From: CBCPNA01 sp965120415
GTDB taxonomy: Bacteria; Bacillota; Clostridia; Lachnospirales; CAG-274
Length of the DNA stretch: 64,000 nucleotides
Assembly: GCA_965120415.1 (NCBI GenBank)
Contig: CBCPNA010000008.1
Coordinates: 1-64,000 of the forward strand
Reading direction: 5' to 3'
Shown piece after piece: positions 8,822 to 17,050 of the stretch. The notes below the pieces were generated by a model. It worked only from the letters and a program-made list of their open reading frames with translations, had not been told where the DNA came from and did not search any database. The stretch's first letter is position 1. Each line of letters starts with the position of its first letter. Both the position numbers and the translations under genes were made by a program.

Positions 8822-9904
8822 ATGATTACGACTCAAATTTTACAAAATACAATTGATGGCCTAAAAAGTATAACGAGGCACGATTTTATAATAGTTGACT
8901 ATGAAGGAAATATTATAGTTACCACAGAGGACAAATTTATAAAAGTAGATATAGATATAATCAAATTTTTTATAAATAGCCAAGCTAAAAACCAGCTAGC
9001 GCAAGGTTATCAATATTTTAAAATCTTTGATAAAGGTGAAGTTTTGTACATTTTGCTTTCTAAAGGAGAGGATGAAGAAAGTAAGATGTTTGCCAAAATT
9101 GCAACATTTCAGATACAAAGCTTAATTACCGCTTATAAAGAAAAGTATGATAAAGACAATTTTATAAAAAATTTATTGCTTGACAACTTACTATCTAGAG
9201 ATATACAAGCAAAAGCTAAAAAGCTTAAAATAGAGCTTAATGCAAAAAGGGTACTATATTTAATAAAAATAGAAAATAATACAGAAAATGAAAATATAGG
9301 TGTTGATATTATACGCTCTTTATTTAATATTAAAGATAAAGATTTTGTTACTGCTATAGATTATAATACTATAATATTTATTAAAGAATTAAAAGAAAAT
9401 TATACAAAAAAAGATATAAATACCGTTGCAAATGAGCTTTATAAAATGTTTATAGACGAAGGCTTTTTTAATGTTTATGTATCTATTGGGGGGGTATCTC
9501 TTGAGCTAAAAGATATATCTGATTGCTTTAAAAAGGGCAAAATGGCGCTTGAAATTTGCAAAATATTTGGAGGGGGGCATATTATAAATTATGATAAGCT
9601 AGGGCTTTTAAGGCTAATTTATTTATTGCCTTCTAATATTTGTAAAATGTTTTTAGATGAAATACTTGGCGATATGCCACTAGAAAATCTAGACAAAGAA
9701 ATATTATCAACTGTTGACAAATTTTTTGAAAATAATTTAAAGGTATCAGAAACAGCAAGGCAACTATTTATACACAGAAATACGCTTGTATATAGGCTTG
9801 AAAAATTGCAAAAAATGACAGGGCTTGACCTTAAAAATTTTGATGATGCAGTAGTGTTTAAAATAGTGCTTTTAGTTAATAAATATACAAGCTTTAAAGA
9901 TTAA
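8822..9904 (+). CDS. CdaR/PucR-family helix-turn-helix regulator
   Basis: 360-residue protein of the carbohydrate-diacid-regulator (CdaR)/PucR family. The N-terminal portion (about 1-130) is a sensor-like domain, the middle (about 140-260) a GGDEF-like PucR/CdaR domain (YVSIGGVSLELKDISDCFKKGKMALE), and the C-terminus a helix-turn-helix (VSETARQLFIHRNTLVYRLEKLQKMTG, about 305-331). The family binds DNA through this C-terminal domain. Its position directly upstream of ftsE-ftsX-M23, which I recall as common in Lachnospiraceae, suggests a link to that operon, but the ligand and target are unknown. An AAGGAG ribosome-binding site lies about ten bases upstream of the ATG. Three AAGTTAT direct repeats precede the gene at 8771-8797. 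Confidence 0.82.
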   Translation: MITTQILQNTIDGLKSITRHDFIIVDYEGNIIVTTEDKFIKVDIDIIKFFINSQAKNQLAQGYQYFKIFDKGEVLYILLSKGEDEESKMFAKIATFQIQSLITAYKEKYDKDNFIKNLLLDNLLSRDIQAKAKKLKIELNAKRVLYLIKIENNTENENIGVDIIRSLFNIKDKDFVTAIDYNTIIFIKELKENYTKKDINTVANELYKMFIDEGFFNVYVSIGGVSLELKDISDCFKKGKMALEICKIFGGGHIINYDKLGLLRLIYLLPSNICKMFLDEILGDMPLENLDKEILSTVDKFFENNLKVSETARQLFIHRNTLVYRLEKLQKMTGLDLKNFDDAVVFKIVLLVNKYTSFKD

Positions 9905-9952
9905 ATAATATTTTTAAATTACTAATTTCTAAAACTTTAAGGAGAGATTTAT

Positions 9953-10636
9953 TTGATCAAGGTAAATAGTATCACAAAAATTTACGACAATGGTGCAATT
10001 GCTATTAGGGATATCTCTATCCATATAAAAAAAGGTGAATTTGTTTTTCTTGTTGGGAGCAGTGGCTCTGGTAAATCTACTTTTATGAAGATGCTTTTAA
10101 AAGAGGTACAACCAACAAAAGGACTTATAGAAATAGACGGCATAGATATAAATAGTATAACAAGAAAAGATACGCCGTATTTAAGAAGAAAGATAGGGGT
10201 TGTATTTCAAGATTTTAGGCTATTACAGAGCAAGACGGTATATGAAAATATAGCTTTTGCTATGCAGGTTACAGAAACATCACCTAAAATTATAAGAAGG
10301 AGCGTGCCTTCTATTTTATCGATGGTTGGGCTTTCTGCTAAAGCTAAAGCTTATCCTAATGAGCTTTCTGGAGGGGAGGCACAGAGGGTATCTCTTGCAA
10401 GAGCTATTATAAATAAGCCCCCTCTGCTTTTGGCAGATGAGCCAACCGGTAACCTAGACCCAGAAACAGCATGGGAAATAATGGACTTATTAAAACAAAT
10501 TAATAATTATGGTACGACTGTATTAGTTGCGACGCACGCTAAAGATATAGTTGATAAAATGAATAAAAGGGTTGTTACCATACAAAAAGGGCTTATTTTA
10601 AGTGATAGGCAAGGGGGATATGATTATGAAAATTAG
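9953..10636 (+). CDS. ftsE: Cell division ATP-binding protein FtsE
   Basis: ATPase of the FtsEX complex, which transmits division-linked signals to murein hydrolases across the membrane. 227 residues with a canonical Walker A (GSSGSGKST, 35-43), ABC signature (LSGGEAQR, 138-145) and Walker B plus D-loop (LLLADEPTGNLD, 158-169). The start codon is TTG, with an AAGGAGAG ribosome-binding site upstream; 48 bases separate it from the regulator gene. The last 11 bases overlap the start of ftsX, implying translational coupling. Confidence 0.96.
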   Translation: MIKVNSITKIYDNGAIAIRDISIHIKKGEFVFLVGSSGSGKSTFMKMLLKEVQPTKGLIEIDGIDINSITRKDTPYLRRKIGVVFQDFRLLQSKTVYENIAFAMQVTETSPKIIRRSVPSILSMVGLSAKAKAYPNELSGGEAQRVSLARAIINKPPLLLADEPTGNLDPETAWEIMDLLKQINNYGTTVLVATHAKDIVDKMNKRVVTIQKGLILSDRQGGYDYEN

Positions 10637-11663
10637 GAGTTTTAAATATCACTTAAAACAAGGCTCAAAAAATGTTTTTAAAAATGAGCTTATGTCTATT
10701 GCATCTATTATATCTGTTGCTATATGTTCTTTTATATTTATATTTTCTCTTAATGTTATATTAAACCTAAATACAGCACTTAAAAATTTAGAAAAAAGCC
10801 TTGGTGTTTCTGTTTATTTAGGAGATGATGTTACAGACGAAGAGATAGAATATTTATATACAAAGCTTTCAGATGTAGCAAATATTTTAGAAATAAGCTA
10901 TATGTCTAAAGAAGATGCACTAGCGTGGGCAAAAGAGGAATGGGGCGATGAACAAAATATACTAGACGGCTTTGAATACGATAACCCCTTTCCACGTTCC
11001 TTTGAAATTACTATAAACGGAGCAAAATATCAAAGCCAAGTGATAAAAGATTTAACCACAATACAAAAAGAATTTGAAAAGATAGTCCTTAATAATAGGC
11101 AAGATACATTAAATATAGAAAATACAGAAGGTACAGAAATAACAGAAGAATATATAAATAGCTATATAGAAGATATTATAAATCAAGATGGATATACATA
11201 TGTAGGTATAGAAAAAATAAAGCATACGCAAACAGAGGCAGAAATTTTGCTTAAAATTAGTAAGGCTATTAGATGGATTAGTGTTATTGTTGTTTTTATA
11301 CTTTCTATTGTATCTATAGTGATCATTTTTAACACAATAAAACTTACTGTTTATGTAAGAAAGGCAGAAATAAATATAATGAAATATGTTGGAGCAACCG
11401 ACTGGTTTATAAAATGGCCTTTTGTTTTTGAAGGTATAATAATAGGGCTTATAGGAGCTTTTATACCGGTTGTTATATCTGCTTTTTCTTATACAGAAAT
11501 AGTGTATTTAGTTTATGAAAAACTTCCTATAGTTAAAAGCTATATAGAGTTTAAATCTACAGCTGATATGGTTCTTATAACAGCACCAACAACTATTTTG
11601 CTAGGGGCTATATTAGGTATTATAGGAAGTACTAATTCTGTTAAAAAATATTTAAATGTATAA
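10626..11663 (+). CDS. ftsX: Cell division protein FtsX (permease-like)
   Basis: Membrane partner of FtsE, 345 residues. One N-terminal transmembrane helix (about 25-45) is followed by an extracellular domain of about 170 residues, then three C-terminal helices; the KLTVYVRKAEINIMKYVGAT motif after the second helix is typical of FtsX. Start at 10626 is preferred: AAGGGGGA ends at 10618, leaving a 7-base spacer, whereas the ATG at 10620 is too close to it. The gene overlaps ftsE by 11 bases and ends 12 bases before the M23 hydrolase gene, the likely effector contacted by its external domain. Confidence 0.95.
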   Translation: MKIRSFKYHLKQGSKNVFKNELMSIASIISVAICSFIFIFSLNVILNLNTALKNLEKSLGVSVYLGDDVTDEEIEYLYTKLSDVANILEISYMSKEDALAWAKEEWGDEQNILDGFEYDNPFPRSFEITINGAKYQSQVIKDLTTIQKEFEKIVLNNRQDTLNIENTEGTEITEEYINSYIEDIINQDGYTYVGIEKIKHTQTEAEILLKISKAIRWISVIVVFILSIVSIVIIFNTIKLTVYVRKAEINIMKYVGATDWFIKWPFVFEGIIIGLIGAFIPVVISAFSYTEIVYLVYEKLPIVKSYIEFKSTADMVLITAPTTILLGAILGIIGSTNSVKKYLNV

Positions 11664-11675
11664 AGGTGTGGTTTA

Positions 11676-12830
11676 ATGAAAAAGAAGTTATGTATTTTAC
11701 TTTCTTTTATAATTTTATTAGTATCAATAAATTTTGTTTATGCTAAGAGCCTTTCTGAATTAAATGAAGAACAAGACGAAATAAATAGCCAAATAGAACA
11801 ATCTAAACAAGAATTAGAAGATACACAAGCAGAAAAATCTAACGCACAAAAGCAAGTGGATGCGCTGGATGCCCAGCTAACAGAGGTAACAGAAGAATTA
11901 GCAAATGTAGAAAAAAGCTTGCAAGAGGTTACAGAAAGCCTTGCAAAAGCCGAGGCAGATTTAGAACAGGCTATAGAAGATAAAAATAATCAATATGAAA
12001 CTCTAAAAAGAAGAATGCGATTTATGTATGAATATGGAAATAGCTCTTATTTAGAGCTTATAATTAATGCTAAAAATATAAGCGACTTTTTTAAAAGGGT
12101 AGAATATTTAAATTGTATAATAGAATATGATCAGACTATTTTTGAACAATACGAAAAAACACAACAAGAATATGAACAAAAAGTTGCTGAAATAGAAGAG
12201 AAAAAAGCAAGTATAGAAAGCTTGAGCGAAGAAATAACAGCAAAAAAACAAGAATTAGAAAATAGTATAGCAGCAAAAGAACAATTAATAGCAACTTTAC
12301 AAAGTAATGCAGAAACTTTACAAGAACAGCTGGATGAATTAGAAAAGCGAAATGAAGAAATAAAGCAGCTTATTCAAGAAACAAAAATTACAGCGACAAC
12401 ATCAAGCCAAAATGAAATTTATGCAACAACCACAACAACTTTACAGCATCCGGTTCCAGCTTATGCAGATTATCCTTTTAACGATAGCTACGGCGCAAGG
12501 ACAAGCCCTATTACAGGAATAGAAGAGGTACATACAGGGCTTGATTTAAAAGCGACATACGGCACAGATATAGTTGCGGCAGAAAGTGGAACGGTTATAT
12601 ATTCTTCATATATGAATGGATATGGATATACTGTTATGATAGACCATGGTAATAACTTAACAACGCTTTACGCACATAATTCTAGCCTTGTTGTGTCTGT
12701 AGGGGAAAGCGTAGAAAGAGGGCAAGTTATAGCAAAAGCAGGCTCAACAGGATATTCTACAGGGGTACATTGCCATTTTGAAGTAAGGATAAATGGAGAG
12801 CATACAGACCCACGTCCTTATTTAAGCTAG
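11676..12830 (+). CDS. EnvC-like secreted M23 murein hydrolase
   Basis: 384-residue secreted protein. A signal peptide (residues 1-23, cleavage near VYA) is followed by a long coiled coil (about 25-245) and a C-terminal LytM/M23 domain (about 265-384). The zinc-ligand motifs are present: His286-Asp290 (HTGLD) and His365-Cys-His367, so the peptidase looks active, unlike E. coli EnvC which only activates amidases. Such coiled-coil/M23 proteins are the FtsEX-controlled hydrolases of Gram-positives (PcsB/CwlO analogues). Ribosome-binding site AAAGGTG. Its TAG stop is followed at once, in the same reading frame, by a truncated subtilase. Confidence 0.92.
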   Translation: MKKKLCILLSFIILLVSINFVYAKSLSELNEEQDEINSQIEQSKQELEDTQAEKSNAQKQVDALDAQLTEVTEELANVEKSLQEVTESLAKAEADLEQAIEDKNNQYETLKRRMRFMYEYGNSSYLELIINAKNISDFFKRVEYLNCIIEYDQTIFEQYEKTQQEYEQKVAEIEEKKASIESLSEEITAKKQELENSIAAKEQLIATLQSNAETLQEQLDELEKRNEEIKQLIQETKITATTSSQNEIYATTTTTLQHPVPAYADYPFNDSYGARTSPITGIEEVHTGLDLKATYGTDIVAAESGTVIYSSYMNGYGYTVMIDHGNNLTTLYAHNSSLVVSVGESVERGQVIAKAGSTGYSTGVHCHFEVRINGEHTDPRPYLS

Positions 12831-14195
12831 AAATTAATATTTAATAAGACACAATGATACGAAGATAACACAACAAAAATTGTTAGCATATGGGATCAAA
12901 CAATAGAAGGCAATGCCCCAAAAAATCAATGTTTTGGTACAGAATTTACAAGAGAAGATATAGATACAGCAATAAATAGCGAAAATCCATTTGAAATAGT
13001 TAGTACAAATGATGAAATAGGGCACGGTACAAAGCTTGCAAGCGTTTGTGCTGCTAGAGAAAGCGCAGATAAAGACTTCATAGGGGTAGCGCCAAATAGC
13101 GAACTTGTTATTGTAAAATTAAGAGCGTCTAATAAAAATGTAAAACAATATTACGCAATATCAGAAGATAAAATATGCTATGATTCTTCTGATATAATGC
13201 TTGCGGTGCAATATTTGTATGAAAAGGCACAAGAGCTTAGGCGCCCTATCGCTATATGTATAGGGCTTGGGAGCAATTATGGAGCGCATAATAATGCGAC
13301 TATTTTAGAAAGATATTTAAACAATATAGCGGTAAAAAATGGAGTTAGCTTATGTGTTTGTAACGGTAATGAAGCTAATAAAGCAACCCACTCTGTTTTA
13401 AATCTAAATGAAATAGAAGAAGAAAAATCTTTTGAAATAAATGTTGCTGAAGATGAAGAGGGCTTTATGCTTACTATAGTGCTTTATCCGGGGGATAGAG
13501 CTGGTATTAATATAATATCACCTTTAGGAGAGGTTAGCGGTAGGATACCTTATAGAGCTAATTATGACGAAGAAATATTTTTTACAATTAGTGATACAAG
13601 AATAAGGGTACAATACTTTTCAGGTGTTTTGCAAAGTAGTGGGCAATTTATAGCTATTACTTTTACAAAGCCTAGCTTTGGTATATGGAGGGTTAATGTT
13701 TATGCACAAGTTTTGATTATAGGAGAAGTGCATGCATGGCTACCTATATCAAATTTTATAAGTAATAACACATATTTTTTAAATCCAGATGCTTTTTATA
13801 CAGTGACAACACCAGCAACAGCAAATAATGTAATATCAGTTGGAGGATATAATCATATCAATAATAGCCTTTTTGTAAGCTCAGGAAGGGGGCCAACAAG
13901 GCTAAATAGCCTAAAACCTATTTTAGTAGCACCAGCAGAAAACGTAAGCTGCATTTCTAACATAGGTTTTTTGGAAACTATTTCTGGCACGAGTGTTTCG
14001 GCGGCGATAACTGCTGGTTGTACAGCGCTTTTATTGCAATGGGGCGTTGTTAGAGGTAATAGCCCTGTTATGAATTCTACAACTATTATAGGGGCTTTAA
14101 TAGCAGGGACTAATAAAAGAGCTAATGAAAGTTTTCCTAATAATTTATGGGGGTTTGGCATATTAGATATTTTTAGAACATTTGAAAATTTGTAA
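12831..14195 (+). pseudogene. 5'-truncated Csp-like S8 subtilisin protease
   Basis: The reading frame from about 12840 to 14195 encodes most of a clostridial S8 peptidase related to CspB/CspC: KIVSIWDQTIEGN, FGTEFTRED, the catalytic His motif GHGT (13020-13031), the large insertion typical of Csp proteins, and the catalytic Ser motif SGTSVSAA (around 13984). The prodomain and catalytic Asp segment (DTG) are absent. The frame opens immediately after the TAG of the preceding M23 gene, then hits TGA at 12855, and there is no ATG, GTG or TTG in frame until 13197, which lies after the His motif. This looks like a deletion that fused the M23 3' end to the middle of a subtilase gene. Apart from the single TGA the remnant is uninterrupted, so the event is probably recent. 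A shorter protein of 332 residues from 13197 would lack two catalytic residues. Confidence 0.8.
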
Positions 14196-14201
14196 AATAA
14201 A

Positions 14202-14228
14202 AGAGTAGTTTTTAGCTACTCTTTTTTT
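14202..14228 (+). terminator. Rho-independent terminator after the subtilase remnant
   Basis: AGAGTAG (14202-14208) pairs with CTACTCT (14216-14222) around a 7-base loop and is followed by a run of T. Confidence 0.85.
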
Positions 14229-14502
14229 ATTTTAATTATATAGCTTATATTATGTATATATTTTTTGTATATAAAATATTAATTTTTAAAATTAAGTTAA
14301 TAATCAATCGTATTTACATATATATTTTGATTTTTTAGCATTTATATTTTTATAAAGATATTCTAAATATGTTTTTTTATAAAGATATAAAAAAAATAAT
14401 AAGAGAGTTTAAGATTATACATATTATTTTATAATATAAAAAATTAATTTGAAAAAATATTAAAAATGTAATTTATTAACAAAAGATGATTAAAAATGTT
14501 TA
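14229..14502. other. AT-rich gap without a gene
   Basis: About 270 bases of extremely AT-rich sequence between the terminator and the next promoter. I see no coding frame, RNA gene or repeat here, except that the last 80 bases resemble the region upstream of 15067. Confidence 0.5.
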
Positions 14503-14532
14503 TTGACATTTTTTTACAATCGGTGATATAAT
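14503..14532 (+). promoter_or_regulatory. Promoter of the first coiled-coil gene
   Basis: Consensus TTGACA (14503-14508) and TATAAT (14527-14532) with an 18-base spacer that begins with a run of T followed by ACAA. The surrounding 140 bases are repeated in diverged form upstream of 15139. Confidence 0.8.
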
Positions 14533-14588
14533 TAATAAAATTATTTCAAAAATAATGTGGAATAAAACAGGAACAGGGAGGGATTTTT

Positions 14589-14903
14589 ATGGAGCAAAAT
14601 GCTAAAGCTATGATACCAGATATAGATTATAAAATAGGTAAGCTTAAAGCTAAACAAGTAGCTGTAAATAAGCTTAAAATAAAGCTTAAAACAATAGCAA
14701 AGGATATTAAAAAGCTAGAAGATAAGCTAGAAATTGTTAAACAAGATAAAAAAGAGAATATAATAAAACAAATACAAAATAAATATTTGGAATTAGGCAA
14801 AACTTCTAAAAAGCTTGAAATAACTATTGCTACTATAAAAGAAAATAAAAAAGCATTAATAAAAAATATAAAATTACAAAATATTATAATAACAGGGGTA
14901 TAA
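14589..14903 (+). CDS. Small lysine-rich coiled-coil protein
   Basis: 104 residues, almost wholly predicted helix, rich in Lys, Ile, Leu and Glu, with heptad-like spacing (LKIKLKTIAKDIKKLEDKLE). No signal peptide, membrane helix or Cys/Trp is present. I do not recognise a family. The ATG is preceded by GGGAGGG and a strong consensus promoter lies 57 bases upstream, so it is probably expressed. It is the first of a run of coiled-coil genes on the same strand up to 21593. Confidence 0.6.
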   Translation: MEQNAKAMIPDIDYKIGKLKAKQVAVNKLKIKLKTIAKDIKKLEDKLEIVKQDKKENIIKQIQNKYLELGKTSKKLEITIATIKENKKALIKNIKLQNIIITGV

Positions 14904-15066
14904 AGGAGCTTATTTTAGAAGAAAATAATTAATTAACAGGTAAGCTTATAAAATAGGAAAAAGAGAAGGTATATATTAAAAAATAAGTAAATTATACATA
15001 TATAAAATTGATTTTGAAAAATAATAAAATTGTAATATATTTACAAAATATGATTAAAATCAATTA

Positions 15067-15096
15067 TTGACATTTTTTTGCAAATGGTATTATAAT
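15067..15096 (+). promoter_or_regulatory. Promoter of the second coiled-coil gene
   Basis: TTGACA (15067-15072) and TATAAT (15091-15096), 18-base spacer. The region from about 14990 to 15138 is a diverged copy of the region upstream of 14589. Confidence 0.8.
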
Positions 15097-15138
15097 TAAA
15101 AATAATGCAAAATAATGAACAAAGGGGGATGTTTTTTT

Positions 15139-15516
15139 ATGGACTCGGAAATCAAAAAAAAGAAAATTGTATCACTTCTTGATACAATTATACAATTAAA
15201 CGACATTTACATACAAAAACTTAATGACGAAGAAGAAGCTTATACAAAAGAGCTTGAAGAAAATAATGATAAAGGATATGTAGATATAGAGGCTGAAAGA
15301 GCTTATATTTATTTTAACGATATTATTTTTAATAAAGAGCGCTATGTAGAGAATTTAAAAAGAAAAATGCTGATATCTAAAAACGATAAAGAAATAGATA
15401 TAACAAGCAAAGAAATTTCTATATTAAACGAAAATATAGCTTATACCAAAGATAGATTAAAAGAGCTAGAAGAGCCTATAGCAAAAAGAAATGAATATAT
15501 TAAAACAATGGAATGA
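15139..15516 (+). CDS. Coiled-coil protein, N-terminal part before an in-frame TGA
   Basis: 125 residues (start MDSEIKKKKIVSLLD), helical and charged, ending KTME before TGA at 15514. The start at 15139 is chosen because AAAGGGGGA lies 11 bases upstream; the ATG at 15115 precedes that site. The reading frame continues without another stop through the next segment to 16764, so this is probably the first quarter of one 541-codon gene cut by a nonsense codon. No recognised family. The alternative is two independent genes, but no ribosome-binding site precedes the 3' portion. Confidence 0.6.
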   Translation: MDSEIKKKKIVSLLDTIIQLNDIYIQKLNDEEEAYTKELEENNDKGYVDIEAERAYIYFNDIIFNKERYVENLKRKMLISKNDKEIDITSKEISILNENIAYTKDRLKELEEPIAKRNEYIKTME

Positions 15517-16764
15517 ACAGTCGAAAGCTTAAAAGAAAAAATTGAATTATTAAAAAAAGAATATGATATTGGGCTAAAAAAAATATTAGGACAAACTACA
15601 TTAGAACAATTTAATAAAATGACAAAAGATGCATTAGAAAATAGCAGGTTAATACAAATAAAAAATCCTATTGAGATTAGAGAAAGCTGGCTTATAAGCT
15701 GGGCTACAGCTAGATTAAGTGCGCTAGAAAAATATCAAAATGCAAAAATGTATGCAGACTGGGAACAAATAATAGAAAAAACAAGCAAAAATTATATTAC
15801 AAGAAATGATTACGAACATCACACAGACGGATATATTAAAGGGTATGTTAGCAGATATGAAGAGATGCTAAAAAAAATAGATAAGCTTAAAGATAAAGAA
15901 GAAAAATTAAAATATATAGAAAAAACTCTTCCTAAAATTGATAAACAATATTTAGATTTAAGCGGAGCTATATTAAGAGAAAAAGATAATTATTTAGAAA
16001 TGTATCTTAAAATACTTCCTTATACAGAGGCAAGAAGGGGCTATTTTGAAGAAATAAGAAGAGGGATGATAACGGCAAAATATGCTAGAGAAACGATTGT
16101 ATCATTAGGCAAAAGCCTTGGAGCAGGTATAGAAACAAAAGATAACAAATTTTTAGAAGATTATAAATATAGATATAATCAAGAAATAGATACGCTTAAA
16201 AAAGAAGAAATAAAATTATCAAAACAGGTTATAAAGTTACAAAAAATACTAGAACAAAAAATAAAAAATGCTTTTGAAAAAGCAGATAAAGATTTAGCTA
16301 TAAAACAAGCCAAAAATGCTAATGAAAGAGATAATATAAAAAAGGCTATCGAATCGAGCAAAGATTGGCTTAAAAAAATAGAATCATCAACAATTGTTGA
16401 TAACAAAAAGATGGAAACAAAATTTACAGAAAATAAAATAAAAGAGCTAGAAGTAAAGCTAAACGATGCTATAATAGCTAAATTACATAATATAAAAGAT
16501 AGATTTAAACAAATACAAGCAGATATAAAAGAGCTAAAAAACGCAAAAATAACAAAACTTATTGAGGAAAAAATAAAAAGAATTAACCAAATAAGAAGGA
16601 AATTAGGTATAGCAGATGTTGTAACGGAATCAAAAATAGAAAAAGCCGAACAAAGGCTAAAAGAAGAAAAGGAAAAAGCAAAAGAGAAAATGCATAGGCT
16701 AAATAAATATAATAAAGATTTTGAAAAAATGCCTAAAAGCGTAAATAGCTATAAAGTAGGATAA
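15517..16764 (+). pseudogene. Coiled-coil protein, C-terminal part after the TGA
   Basis: Continues the frame of the preceding entry directly after its TGA. The first 34 codons contain no start; the first ATG is at 15619 (MTKDALENSRL), which lacks a ribosome-binding site. From there 381 residues are open: a short globular-looking segment (ESWLISWATARLSALEKYQ) with Trp residues, then long Lys/Glu-rich coiled coils. Near the C-terminus (about 16570-16610) it has INQIRRKLG, the motif shared with the two large proteins downstream. Either a pseudogene, a protein made by internal initiation, or a product of TGA readthrough. Confidence 0.55.
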
Positions 16765-17050
16765 TATAAAAACTAGAAATGATAAACAAAAAAGCTAAAA
16801 ATAAATACCCCCTCTTAAGCAAAATATTAAGCTGTAAGCGCTATTTAATTAAAAATTAAGAAGGAAAAAGATAATAGGAAAAACAGAAATAAAAAATAAA
16901 GAAAAGTAGATTAAAAATACTAATAAAGAAGGATAAGAAAGAAAGTTATTTATAGATTAAGACAAGATGTATATAAAAAAGGAAAATAAAAGAAGCAATA
17001 TAATAAAGCAGTATATAATCAAGATATAATAAAGAAAGAGGTGTATAAAA

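Noticed and set aside
12834..13025. Minus-strand frame of 63 codons within the subtilase remnant
   Set aside because: It is the complement of the clearly homologous subtilase frame and has no ribosome-binding site.
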